Source: DATJSJ01 sp035504175 (GTDB taxonomy: Bacteria; Pseudomonadota; Alphaproteobacteria; Acetobacterales; Acetobacteraceae). From it: a DNA stretch of 21,604 bases. Made by a program: the position numbers and the translations under genes. Shown piece after piece: positions 1 to 8,043 of the stretch. Below the pieces are notes generated by a model. It searched no databases, was not told the origin of the DNA, and worked only from the letters and a program-made list of their open reading frames with translations. The DNA lies in NCBI GenBank assembly GCA_035504175.1, contig DATJSJ010000172.1:1-21604 (forward strand). The letters are read 5' to 3'. Position 1 is the stretch's first letter. Every line of letters starts with the position of its first letter.

Positions 1-14
1 ACCGGCGTTAGTTA

Positions 15-69
15 GGGGGGTCTGGGGCCTCAGGCCCCAGCGGGTCCAGGGCGGAGCTCTGGCCTTCCT
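15..69 (+). repeat. Right end of dispersed palindromic repeat (copy A)
   Basis: From position 17 this matches the right part of the copy at 20347-20465 almost base for base: GGGGTCTGGGGCC, a variable loop, GGCCCCAGCGGGTCCAGGGC, then GGAG and CTGGCCTTC. The loop differs (TCA here, GTAT there), plus one other substitution. The GGGGCC/GGCCCC and CAGGGC/GCTCTG arms form two hairpins. The left half of a full copy would fall mostly before position 1, so it is either outside the window or absent. The repeat ends about 25 bp before the start codon of the ABC ATPase gene. Confidence 0.8.
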
Positions 70-93
70 TCCTGAAAGGACTCACCCACCACG

Positions 94-1590
94 ATGCTGC
101 GCGTGCAGGACCTCGACAAGTGGTTCGGTGCCACCCATGCCGTCCGCGACGTCAGTTTCGACGCCCTGCCCGCGAGTGTGCTCGGCCTGGTCGGCGAGAA
201 CGGTGCCGGCAAGTCGACGGTGATCAAGATGCTAGCCGGTGTCGTGACCCCCGACTCCGGGCAGATGCTGCTGGACGGTGCGGCGCTGCGTGTCGCCAGT
301 CCGCGCGAGGCGCTGGCGCGCGGCGTCGACAGCGTGTTCCAGGAACTGGCACTGATCGACAATCTGACCGTCGCCGAAAATCTGCTGCTGCTCGACGCGC
401 CGCAACGTCCGTGGCGCAGCATCCGACGCCGCGCAGCGCGCCAGGCCGCGACCGAGATCCTGAGCCGCTATGAGCTCGAGATTCGCTCCGACGATCGCGT
501 CGGCGACCTGCCGCTCGGCCGGCGGCAGATGCTGGAGATCGTGCGTGCGGTGCATCGCGATCCGCGGGTGCTGCTGCTGGACGAGGCAACATCGGCGCTG
601 GGCGAGGGCGAAGTGCGCTGGCTGGTGCGGCTGGTGCAGCGGCTGCGGGCGCAGGGCAAGATCGTGCTGTTCATCTCGCATCGGTGGGAGGAGATAACGA
701 CTTTCTGTGATCGCGTCGCGGTGATGCGCAACGGCGCACTGGTGCACATCGCGGAGGCGGCGGCACTGCCGCAGGAGCAGGCGGTCGAGCTGATGACCGG
801 GCATGGACTCGGCGATGCGTATCCGTCGCGCGCCGCGCCGCGCCGGGAGACGCTGCTGAGCGTGGAGGGGCTGCGCAGCGCGGTGCTGCGGGGCGTGTCG
901 TTCTCGCTGGCGGCCGGGGAAGTGCTCGGACTGGGCGGGCTCGTCGGCCAGGGGCAGAGCGAGTTGATGCGGGCGCTGTTCGCGGCGCACCGCCTGGACG
1001 GCGGACGGATCGTGCTGCGCGGTCAGGCGATGCGGCCGCATCGTCCGGACCAGGCAATCGCCGCGGGGATTGCCTATGTACCGCAGGAGCGCAAGGCCGA
1101 GGGGCTGTTCCTGGACAAAAGCATCGGCTTCAACATGACGTATGCGCTGCTCGACCGGCTGCCGGCGCCGGCCGGCCTGATCCGGCGCGGGCACGAGCGG
1201 GGGATCGTCGCCGATGCGATCGCCAGGCTGCGCATTCGCACCGCCGGCCCAGGCGCGCCGGTCCGGTCGCTGAGCGGCGGCAACCAGCAGAAGGTACTGC
1301 TGCAGAAATGGCTGCTGACCCGGCCCGCGCTGCTGCTGCTCGATGACGTGACGCGCGGCGTCGATATCGGCACCAAGCAGGAGATCTATGCGATCATCCG
1401 CGAGGCCGCGGCGGCGGGCACGGGGATCATCCTCTATTCGACCGACACGACGGAGCTGGTGGGCCTGGCGGACACGGTGCTGGTCCTGGTCGAGGGAAGC
1501 ATCCGGCGGCAGTTGCACGGCGCGGAGGTGACCGCGGCGGCGATCGTCGACGCGGCGATCGGGCGGGAGGCGGAAGGTGCGCCTGGTTGA
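94..1590 (+). CDS. Sugar ABC importer ATPase (RbsA/CUT2 type)
   Basis: Tandem ATPase of 498 residues, the usual length for RbsA/MglA-type proteins that power ribose, galactose or xylose import at the inner membrane. Nucleotide-binding domain 1 has Walker A G34-ENGAGKST-T42, a signature-like LPLGRRQ from L139, and Walker B VLLLDE ending at D163/E164. Domain 2 has the degenerate Walker A normal for this family (GGLVGQGQSE), signature LSGGNQQK from L393, and LLLLDDVTRG with D417/D418. Most relatives have LDEPTRG there, so the second-site glutamate is replaced by aspartate. The start is the only ATG giving a standard N terminus; AAGGA at 76-80 is 13 bases upstream, a long spacing. The gene overlaps the next permease by 14 bp. 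The specific sugar is unknown, and the binding protein is presumably upstream, outside the window. Confidence 0.95.
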   Translation: MLRVQDLDKWFGATHAVRDVSFDALPASVLGLVGENGAGKSTVIKMLAGVVTPDSGQMLLDGAALRVASPREALARGVDSVFQELALIDNLTVAENLLLLDAPQRPWRSIRRRAARQAATEILSRYELEIRSDDRVGDLPLGRRQMLEIVRAVHRDPRVLLLDEATSALGEGEVRWLVRLVQRLRAQGKIVLFISHRWEEITTFCDRVAVMRNGALVHIAEAAALPQEQAVELMTGHGLGDAYPSRAAPRRETLLSVEGLRSAVLRGVSFSLAAGEVLGLGGLVGQGQSELMRALFAAHRLDGGRIVLRGQAMRPHRPDQAIAAGIAYVPQERKAEGLFLDKSIGFNMTYALLDRLPAPAGLIRRGHERGIVADAIARLRIRTAGPGAPVRSLSGGNQQKVLLQKWLLTRPALLLLDDVTRGVDIGTKQEIYAIIREAAAAGTGIILYSTDTTELVGLADTVLVLVEGSIRRQLHGAEVTAAAIVDAAIGREAEGAPG

Positions 1591-2521
1591 GGCGATCCGC
1601 CGGTCGGAGGCGACGGGCCCGACCGCGATGTTCCTGGTGCTGCTGGCGGTGGTGATCGCGCTGAAGGGCGGGCGCTACAGCCTGTTCGACGCGCAGAACC
1701 TGGCGGCGAACGTGCTGCCGCTGGCGCTGGTCGGGCTCGGCCAGTATTTCGTCATCCTGGTGCGCGGCATCGACCTGTCGCTCGGGCCCGTCATGAGCGT
1801 GAGCAGTTGCCTCGCCGCGGTGCTGTTCCCGTATGGGGCGGTGCCGGCGATCGCGGCGGCGATCGCGGGCGGCGTCGCGGCGGGGATCGGCAACGGGCTG
1901 CTGGTCGCCTGGCTCGATCTCTCGCCGGTGATCGTGACGCTGGCGACGATGTCGGTCTGGCAGGGAGTCAGTCTCGTCGTGCTGGCGACGCCGGGCGGCA
2001 CGATCCCCGCCGGGCTGCAGATGGCGCTGACGGCGGCGACGGTCGTAGTGCCGGTGCCGATCCTGCTGCTGATCGCGACCGCGCTGTTCGGCGCCTGGGT
2101 GATGAGCACGCGGCTCGGCCTGCACCTGCGCGCGATCGGCGGCGATGCGGGCGCGGCGGAGGCGAGCGGCGTGCGCGTGCGGCGCCAGCGCTTCGCGGCC
2201 TACGCGCTGGCCGGCACGCTTGCCGCATTGGGCGGCCTTTATTCCGCGATCGCGACCTCGGCCGGCTCGCCGATCATCGGCGACAGCTACATCCTGCCCT
2301 CGATCGCCGCCGTCGTGCTGGGCGGCGTGCCGCTGATCGGCGGACGCGGCTCGCCGGTCGGCGTGGTGATGGGGGCGCTGACCCTGAACATCATCGGCAG
2401 CTTGCTGTACTTCGCCAACCTGTCCGACTTCTATCAGAGCCTGATCAACGGCGTGATCCTGATCGCCGTGGTGGCGGCGGCGGCGCTGCGCAGCTGGGTG
2501 TGGCGGGCGGTTCCCGCATGA
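1577..2521 (+). CDS. Sugar ABC importer permease 1 (RbsC-like)
   Basis: Membrane permease of 314 residues from the BPD_transp_2 (RbsC/XylH) family. It should form half of the transmembrane channel served by the upstream ATPase. Visible family features are the GQYFVILVRGIDLSLG segment near residues 55-70, many hydrophobic helices, and the C-terminal block with SYILPSIAAVVLGGVPLIGG. The start is a GTG at 1577 that lies inside the end of the ATPase gene, so translation is probably coupled. The stop TGA (2519-2521) overlaps the ATG of the second permease. The GIDLS motif is characteristic of CUT2 permeases; substrate choice cannot be inferred. Confidence 0.93.
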   Translation: MRLVEAIRRSEATGPTAMFLVLLAVVIALKGGRYSLFDAQNLAANVLPLALVGLGQYFVILVRGIDLSLGPVMSVSSCLAAVLFPYGAVPAIAAAIAGGVAAGIGNGLLVAWLDLSPVIVTLATMSVWQGVSLVVLATPGGTIPAGLQMALTAATVVVPVPILLLIATALFGAWVMSTRLGLHLRAIGGDAGAAEASGVRVRRQRFAAYALAGTLAALGGLYSAIATSAGSPIIGDSYILPSIAAVVLGGVPLIGGRGSPVGVVMGALTLNIIGSLLYFANLSDFYQSLINGVILIAVVAAAALRSWVWRAVPA

Positions 2522-3504
2522 GCGACGTGCCGGCCGAGACGCGACCGGGCCGCAGCGGCGTGCTCGGGCTCGGCGCGGGGCTGGTCGCACCGGCGACGAG
2601 CCTCGTCGTGATCGCGCTGATGTTCCTCGGCTGCGACCTGCTGATCCCGGGCTTCGTCTCGCTCGGCAATGTCATGCGCATCGCCGAGCTGGCCGGATTT
2701 CTCGGCATCGTCGCGATCGGCGAGACGCTGGTCATCCTGACCGGCGGGATCGATCTCTCGATCGCCTGGGTGGTCACCGGCGCGGGCTGCGTGTTCACGG
2801 CGGTGAGCGGCGGCGCCACGTCGATGCTGGTGCCGGCGCTCGCGGCCGCACTCGCGGTCGGTTTCGTCGCGGGCCTGGCGAACGGACTTGGCATCGCCCG
2901 GCTCGGCATCTCGCCGATCGTCATGACGCTCGGGATGAACAACATCATGCAGGGGCTGACCCTGCTCTACACCAACGGCACGCCGACCGGCGGCACGCCG
3001 CCGGTGATCAAGACGCTGGCAACCGGCTACGCCGGACCGGTGCCGGTGCTGGTGCTGGCCTGGGCGGCGCTGGCGGCGGTGGTGATCGTGGCGCTGCGGC
3101 TCGGGCGCGGTGGTCGCAAGCTGCTGGGGGTGGGCGAGAATCCGCTGGTCAGCCGCCTGTCGGGCATCCGCAACGAGCGCGTGATCACGGCGGCCTATTT
3201 GTGCAGCGGCCTGGCGGCGGCGCTGACCGGCGTTCTCTATGCCGGATTTTCGGGCGCGAGCTTCCTCGGCATGGGCGATCAGTTCGTGCTGCCGGCGATC
3301 GCCGCCGTGGTGCTGGGCGGCACCTCGATCTTCGGCGGCAGCGGTGGCTATGGCGGCACGATCGTCGGCGCGTTCTTCCTGACCGTGCTGACGACGATCC
3401 TGGCGGTGGTCAATCTCTCCGCCGGGGTGCGCGACATCGTCTACGGGCTGGTGATCGTGGCAGCGCTGCTGCTCAACCGGCTGTCGATGCGGGCGGCGCA
3501 GTGA
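2518..3504 (+). CDS. Sugar ABC importer permease 2 (RbsC-like)
   Basis: Second RbsC-family permease, 328 residues. The frame is open far upstream, but the ATG at 2518 overlaps the previous stop (ATGA) and gives a protein starting MSDVPAETRPGRS followed by the first membrane helix, so I chose it. It shows GETLVILTGGIDLS near residues 68-81 and the typical C-terminal segment FVLPAIAAVVLGGTSIFGG. Two different permeases beside one ATPase suggest a heterodimeric channel, which is common in alphaproteobacterial CUT2 systems. It is the last gene of the visible operon; no convincing Rho-independent terminator follows. Confidence 0.93.
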   Translation: MSDVPAETRPGRSGVLGLGAGLVAPATSLVVIALMFLGCDLLIPGFVSLGNVMRIAELAGFLGIVAIGETLVILTGGIDLSIAWVVTGAGCVFTAVSGGATSMLVPALAAALAVGFVAGLANGLGIARLGISPIVMTLGMNNIMQGLTLLYTNGTPTGGTPPVIKTLATGYAGPVPVLVLAWAALAAVVIVALRLGRGGRKLLGVGENPLVSRLSGIRNERVITAAYLCSGLAAALTGVLYAGFSGASFLGMGDQFVLPAIAAVVLGGTSIFGGSGGYGGTIVGAFFLTVLTTILAVVNLSAGVRDIVYGLVIVAALLLNRLSMRAAQ

Positions 3505-3621
3505 AGCATGTGCTGGGGCTCCGAAGGCGATTGTCGCAAAGGATGCCGAGGCGAAAAGTGGCCGGGCTGGTGACCTGCGCGCCGGCATTCCGGTCGCACA
3601 ATTGAGTCCGGCTCGGGGGTC

Positions 3622-3831
3622 TCATCCGTGCGCCCCCCGCTTTATCCCTGTGTCGGCAGGCCACGCCAAGGTCACCGACGGGCTCTCGCCGGAATGCTCG
3701 CGATATCGCCGCGGAAATCGGCCGAGTTCGTCGAGGCCCAACCCGGTGACGATCTGCCAAACCATCTCGACCTCGCCCGACTTGACCAGGAAGCGCCGTG
3801 CAGCCTCGAGTCGACGCCACGTGATGGTATC
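3622..3831 (-). pseudogene. Possible gene remnant, unrecognised
   Basis: The 3505-4048 interval has no intact gene. On the minus strand one frame, ending at TGA 3624-3622, reads like real protein for about 69 codons: it includes TWRRLEAARRFLVKSGEVE, then MVWQIVTGLGLDELG and FPRRYREHSGESP, with a balanced amino acid mix and mostly G/C third positions. Upstream in the same frame the sequence becomes Arg/Ser/Pro-rich noise and meets a stop near 3953. No start codon with a ribosome-binding site is visible. An overlapping frame (around 3840-3890) also reads plausibly, so a frameshifted, decayed gene is possible. I do not recognise the family. The rest of the interval shows nothing I can name. Confidence 0.3.
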
Positions 3832-4048
3832 CGACGGCGACCGACCCGTCGTCCGAGCACGCGATGAAGGTGGCCTGACACGGCACGCGCGGAGACAACG
3901 GGTCTCGCGGCAGGAGCTGCGGTGGCGTCCCCGTCCAACCGGCGCACGTGCTCAGGCGTCGCCCGAGGAAAGCTTCGTCCGAGGCTGACGAGAGACCGAT
4001 GCTGCCTCGTCCCAATGCATCCGATTGGGAAAGCGGCGTCCGATCAGA

Positions 4049-4606
4049 CTACCGCGCTTTCGGCCTTGGGCGCGGCTGGTCGTTCCTGCCGCTGCTTGCC
4101 GCGAAACCCTGCCGGATGCGCTGCAAAAGCAGGGAGACTGTCTTCAGGTCATCCGCCGATAGCGGCGCCAGGGCGGAGCGCAGCCGGGCCGCGTTGGCGG
4201 CGACGGCTTTTTCCATGATCGCCCGGCCCTTGGCCGTCAGGTTCGCAATCAGATTCCGGCGATCCTCGCTGTCCACGGACGATGTCGCCAGGCCCTCGCG
4301 CTGCAGCGCCGCCATCAATCCGGACACGGTGGCGCGCGTGACGCCGAGCGCCGCGACGATGTCCTTGTGCGGAACACCGGTCGTCTCAGAGGCCCAGAGC
4401 AGGGCCAGGATCTGAAATCGTGCGGGCGACCCCACCGTGCCTGCCATCCATTGCGTGACGGCATTCTCCACCTGCTGGGCAGCCGTGCGCAGGCCGATCA
4501 CCACACCCAGTGCCTGAAGATCCCGCGCCGGGAGCTGCTTGCGCAATGCTTCCACGACCGCTGGCGGCGGTCCCGGTGGAAGACGGTGGGACGCTCGGGG
4601 CGGCAT
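4049..4606 (-). CDS. MarR-family transcriptional regulator
   Basis: Protein of 185 residues with a MarR winged-helix domain. After a proline-rich N terminus, helices at about 20-57 should form the dimer interface. The DNA-binding part follows from about 61 to 125: FQILALLW, then VPHKDIVAALGVT, recognition helix around RATVSGLMAALQREG (91-105), and wing with the family DxRR-type motif SEDRRN (113-118). The C-terminal helix carries dimerisation residues and a basic tail. The ATG at 4606 has GGAGA five bases upstream. The gene is divergent from an EmrAB-like efflux pair across a 189-bp spacer, the classic layout for a MarR repressor of its own gene and the pump, released by a phenolic or lipophilic ligand. 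That regulatory role is inference. Confidence 0.92.
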   Translation of the reverse strand: MPPRASHRLPPGPPPAVVEALRKQLPARDLQALGVVIGLRTAAQQVENAVTQWMAGTVGSPARFQILALLWASETTGVPHKDIVAALGVTRATVSGLMAALQREGLATSSVDSEDRRNLIANLTAKGRAIMEKAVAANAARLRSALAPLSADDLKTVSLLLQRIRQGFAASSGRNDQPRPRPKAR

Positions 4607-4643
4607 GGGTATCTCCGGTCACTCGGCACGAAGGCTGACGCTA

Positions 4644-4660
4644 TTAGTATGCCTCCTGAC
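4644..4660 (+). promoter_or_regulatory. Candidate MarR operator, marR-proximal copy
   Basis: TTAGTATGCCTCCTGAC. It matches a second site at 4763-4779 at 14 of 17 positions, in the same orientation. On the minus strand it would overlap the -10 region of a weak candidate promoter for the MarR gene (TTGATC, 17 bp, CATACT). Its role as an operator is inferred from duplication and position only. Confidence 0.45.
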
Positions 4661-4762
4661 CATATGGCGATCAATCTCTCGGGCAATCCAGGCCTTGCAG
4701 GTTCGCGGCTGCCGATCACGACTTCGTGAGTTGGGCTGGAGATTGTCAGGAAACTAACTTAT

Positions 4763-4779
4763 TCAGTATGGCTCCTAAC
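4763..4779 (+). promoter_or_regulatory. Candidate MarR operator, pump-proximal copy
   Basis: TCAGTATGGCTCCTAAC, the second copy of the 17-bp motif, ending 16 bp before the efflux gene start. A related half-site GTCAGGA at 4745-4751 forms an inverted pair with TCCTAAC here. A weak candidate promoter (TTGTCA at 4743-4748, 17 bp, GTATGG at 4766-4771) would be covered by this site, as expected for repression. Confidence 0.45.
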
Positions 4780-4795
4780 AGATGAGGAGGGCGCC

Positions 4796-6064
4796 ATGCT
4801 TGTCGAGCGCGATCAGACCGCTGAATTCCCTCCCAGCGACGACGGGCTGGCGCCGCAGTCCGGACGGCTGCGCGCCGAACACGGCAACGAGGTGAAACGC
4901 CCGCTCCCGCGGGACGTCCCGCCGGAGACCAAGCAACGGCCCGCCCGCCCACTCAGCGAGCCGGGCCGGGACGCGGGGACGCGCGGTGACGGCACGACGC
5001 GCCGGAACAAATCCCGGCGTGCCCTGCGCGCGTCCCTCGCGGCTTTGCTGCTCGTGCCGGTGGCCGGTGCGAGCTATCTCTACTGGGACAACGCCAGGCA
5101 CTACGAGACGACCGACGACGCCTTCATCGCGGCGCGGCAGTTCGCCGTCGCGCCGAAAGTGTCCGGCTATCTCACCGCGGTTCCGGTCACCGACAACGAG
5201 CATGTCACGGCCGGCGAGGTGATTGCCCGGATCGACGTTCGCGACTACCGCATTGCGCTCGCGAAAGCCGAAGGCGAGGTCGCCGCCGCAAACGCCAGCA
5301 TCGAGAACATCGATGCCCAGATCGGCGTGCAGCAGGCCCAGGTGGCGCAGAACCAGTGGCAGATCGGGCAGGCACAGGCCGGCCTGACATTCGATCAGCA
5401 GCAGGCGGCGCGCTATCAGGATCTGGCCCGGACCGGCGCGGGCACGGTTCAGAGTGCCCAGCAATGGCTGTCGCAGCGCCTGCAGCAACAGGCGAGCGTG
5501 AAGGCCGCGGAGGCGACACTGGTCGCCACGGTGCGCCAGCTTGCCGTGCTGAAGGCGCAACGCGACAGTGCGGACGCGAACCTGCAGCAGGCGATCGCCC
5601 AACGCGATCAGGCCAGGCTCAATCTTTCCTATGCGACGGTGACCGCCGCCCAACCCGGGCGCATCGTCCAGCTCTCGGCCGCGGTCGGCCAATACGCATC
5701 CGTCGGCACCGATCTGGCCATGTTCGTGCCGGACGACATATGGGTCGTCGCCAATTTCAAGGAAAACCAGCTCGACCGCATTCGGCCCGGGCAGCCGGTG
5801 ACCCTGCGTATCGACGCCTATCCCGAGCACGCCGTGCTTGGCCATGTCGCGAGCGTGCAGCCCGGCTCCGGCACTGCCTTCTCGCTGCTGCCGGCCGAGA
5901 ACGCGACCGGCAACTACGTCAAGATCGTGCAGCGCGTGCCTGTCAAGATCCTGCTCGACAACCCGCCAACCGATGTCGCGCTGGGTCCGGGCATGTCGGC
6001 CGAACCGACCGTGCGCGTCGATCCCGGTCCGTCCCTGATCGAGCGGTTGGCGAGGGTGCTATGA
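4796..6064 (+). CDS. emrA: HlyD/EmrA-family membrane fusion protein
   Basis: Periplasmic adaptor of 422 residues for a tripartite or two-part efflux pump. The first 75 or so residues are charged and proline-rich (cytoplasmic), longer than in E. coli EmrA. One membrane helix follows at about 77-97 (ALRASLAALLLVPVAGASYL), then the family hallmark TTDDAF near 105-110. Next come the first half of the barrel-sandwich domain (VAPKVSGYLTAVPVTDNEHV), a long Ala/Gln-rich coiled-coil hairpin at about 150-280 and the returning beta domains. The ATG at 4796 has a strong GAGGAGG (4784-4790) five bases upstream. The stop overlaps the downstream MFS gene (ATGA). Together they should export hydrophobic toxic compounds; an outer-membrane partner is not in the window. 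Confidence 0.93.
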   Translation: MLVERDQTAEFPPSDDGLAPQSGRLRAEHGNEVKRPLPRDVPPETKQRPARPLSEPGRDAGTRGDGTTRRNKSRRALRASLAALLLVPVAGASYLYWDNARHYETTDDAFIAARQFAVAPKVSGYLTAVPVTDNEHVTAGEVIARIDVRDYRIALAKAEGEVAAANASIENIDAQIGVQQAQVAQNQWQIGQAQAGLTFDQQQAARYQDLARTGAGTVQSAQQWLSQRLQQQASVKAAEATLVATVRQLAVLKAQRDSADANLQQAIAQRDQARLNLSYATVTAAQPGRIVQLSAAVGQYASVGTDLAMFVPDDIWVVANFKENQLDRIRPGQPVTLRIDAYPEHAVLGHVASVQPGSGTAFSLLPAENATGNYVKIVQRVPVKILLDNPPTDVALGPGMSAEPTVRVDPGPSLIERLARVL

Positions 6065-7668
6065 GCGCTGACGGGGCGCATGCCGGGGCCATTCCCGCTT
6101 CTCGCGACACCGCCACCAATCCGTGGCTGATCGCCGTCCTGGTGGCGGGCGCCTCGTTCATGGAGACGCTCGACTCCACCATCGCGAACGTCGTGCTGCC
6201 CTATATCGCCGGTGGCCTGGGAGTGAGCGAGGACGAGGCATCCTGGGTGGTGACGACGTATCTGGTCGCCAACGCCATCATCGTCACGGCCACCAGCTTC
6301 CTCGCCAATCGCCTCGGACGGAAGAGGTTCTTCCTCATCTGCCTGGTGCTGTTCACGGTCAGCTCGCTGATGTGCGGGCTGTCGGCGAGCCTCGATTCGA
6401 TCCTTCTGTTCCGCCTGCTGCAGGGCTTCGCCGGCGGTGGCATGGTACCGGTTGCGCAGTCGATCCTGGCCGACGCCTTCCCGCAGGAGAAGCGCGCCCA
6501 GGGCTTCGCCCTGTTCGGTGTTGCGGTGGTGGTGGCGCCAGTCGTCGGGCCGACGCTCGGCGGGTGGCTCGCGGACAATGTCGCCTGGACCTGGTGCTTC
6601 CTGATCAACGTCCCGGTCGGCGTGTTCATGACGGTGGCGGTCTCCGCGATTCTGCGCGAGCCCGCATCCGCCGCCGCAGAGCGCCAGGAATGGCGGCGGC
6701 AATCGGGCCGGTTCGACCTCATCGGCTTCACGCTGGTCGCGACGTTCCTCGGCGCGCTCGAGCTCGCACTCGACCGCGGGCTCGAAGACGACTGGCTCGC
6801 CTCATCGTTCATCGTCAGGGTTACAGCCGCCTGCGCACTTGCATTCGTGCTGATGGTTCCCTGGGAGATCAGACACCGCCACCCTGTGGTCGACGTCCGG
6901 ATGCTGGCGACGCGCCAGTTCGGCGCCAGCTTCCTCGTCATGCTGGCGACCGGCGCCATCCTGCTCGCGACCACCCAGTTCCTGCCGCAACTGGTCCAGC
7001 AGGAATTCGGCTACACGGCCACCTGGGCGGGACTCGTGCTGTCGCCGGGCGGCATCGTCACGATGCTGATGATGTTCGTGGTTGGCCGCTTGTCCGGACG
7101 GATTCAACCGAAATATCTGATCATCGCCGGTGCCCTCGCCTGCGCGCTGTCGATGTATGACCTGACGAACACGTATGGCGATCTCGATTTCTGGTTCTTC
7201 GCGCGCTCGCGGCTGGTATTGGGGATCGGGCTGCCACTGATCTTCCTGCCGATCATGGCTGCATCGTACGATGGCATACCGCCGGGCAAGACCGACGATG
7301 CCTCGGCCCTGATGAACGCGGCGCGCAACACCGGCGGCTCGATCGGCATTTCGATCGTGTCCAACGTGCTGACGCATCGCGAGCAGTTCCATCAGAGCCG
7401 GCTGATCGAGCACGCGGTTCCCTCAAGCGTGCCGTATCAGGACACCCTGAGGCAGGTGACGGACTATTTCATGGCGCAGGGCAGCTCGCTGATCCAGGCG
7501 AAACAGCAGGCATTCGAGTGGATCGGGCAGCAGGTGCAGGCGCAGGCAGCGTTTCTCGGCTACATCGACGCGTTCTGGGTCCTGATGTTGATCTCGCTTG
7601 CCGCCGTGCCGCTGGCACTGACGCTGCGGAAGGTCAAGCCTGGCGGCCCGGTCCACATGGGGCACTGA
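6061..7668 (+). CDS. emrB: DHA2 MFS drug transporter (EmrB-like)
   Basis: Proton-driven MFS exporter of 535 residues, the size of 14-helix DHA2 proteins. The frame is open well upstream, but the ATG at 6061 overlaps the EmrA-like stop and gives the standard EmrB start. Motifs: LDSTIANVVLP from L37 (motif D1), loop-2 motif A ANRLGRKRFF, the RLLQGFAGGG segment of helix 4, and antiporter motif C as GVAVVVAPVVGPTLGGW. After the last helix the tail is short (TLRKVKPGGPVHMGH). It should work with the preceding HlyD protein to move lipophilic drugs or phenolics across the envelope, under control of the divergent MarR regulator. Substrate range is unknown. Confidence 0.94.
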   Translation: MSADGAHAGAIPASRDTATNPWLIAVLVAGASFMETLDSTIANVVLPYIAGGLGVSEDEASWVVTTYLVANAIIVTATSFLANRLGRKRFFLICLVLFTVSSLMCGLSASLDSILLFRLLQGFAGGGMVPVAQSILADAFPQEKRAQGFALFGVAVVVAPVVGPTLGGWLADNVAWTWCFLINVPVGVFMTVAVSAILREPASAAAERQEWRRQSGRFDLIGFTLVATFLGALELALDRGLEDDWLASSFIVRVTAACALAFVLMVPWEIRHRHPVVDVRMLATRQFGASFLVMLATGAILLATTQFLPQLVQQEFGYTATWAGLVLSPGGIVTMLMMFVVGRLSGRIQPKYLIIAGALACALSMYDLTNTYGDLDFWFFARSRLVLGIGLPLIFLPIMAASYDGIPPGKTDDASALMNAARNTGGSIGISIVSNVLTHREQFHQSRLIEHAVPSSVPYQDTLRQVTDYFMAQGSSLIQAKQQAFEWIGQQVQAQAAFLGYIDAFWVLMLISLAAVPLALTLRKVKPGGPVHMGH

Positions 7669-7972
7669 CCGGACTCTGCTGGAAATGCGAAACGCACGGC
7701 CGCCACCTGGATGGTGCCGGCTTCTCCGCCGCCCCCTTGAACGGGAGGGTGAAGCTCGGCGCTTCGCAATCTGCAAGCCGACCGGCAGCACGCCGCCCGA
7801 CGCCGCCGTCCGACCGGAGACAACGGCCCGGTTTGTCGTATGGCGCCGGCACGGGCCTGGTGGGCTGCCGGGACCGTGGCGCGGACTCCGGCGGCGCGGG
7901 CGCCGCTTCCTGCGCCAGCATTCTGCCGACCTGGAGCCCCGGCAGGCGCCCACCAGACGGCAGGCCGCCGAT
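7669..7972. other. Intergenic region without a supported gene
   Basis: Between the efflux pump and the UvrD gene. Frames open here on both strands are Arg/Pro/Ala-rich and match no family I know. The UvrD reading frame is open back to 7840, but that extension has no family character or ribosome-binding site. I see no terminator with a T-tract after the pump. Confidence 0.6.
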
Positions 7973-8001
7973 TTGGCGGTGTTCCCCCGGCGTTCTATAT
8001 C
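7973..8001 (+). promoter_or_regulatory. Candidate sigma-70-type promoter of uvrD
   Basis: TTGGCG at 7973-7978, a 17-bp spacer, then TATATC at 7996-8001. The predicted transcript would begin near 8008, leaving a leader of about 36 bases before the ATG at 8044. The TATATC is AT-rich in a very GC-rich surrounding, which supports it. Not tested against the organism's own consensus. Confidence 0.4.
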
Positions 8002-8043
8002 CTGGGTGACCCCCCGCCCCTGCCCCAGGATTCGCATGCGCCG

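Noticed and set aside
3602..3988. Plus-strand frame of 128 codons after the sugar permease
   Set aside because: Arg/Ser/Pro-rich with no family character; the opposite strand reads more like protein.
7840..8043. N-terminal extension of UvrD from 7840
   Set aside because: Ala/Pro/Arg-rich with no family match, and it would run through the candidate promoter; the ATG at 8044 matches the family start.
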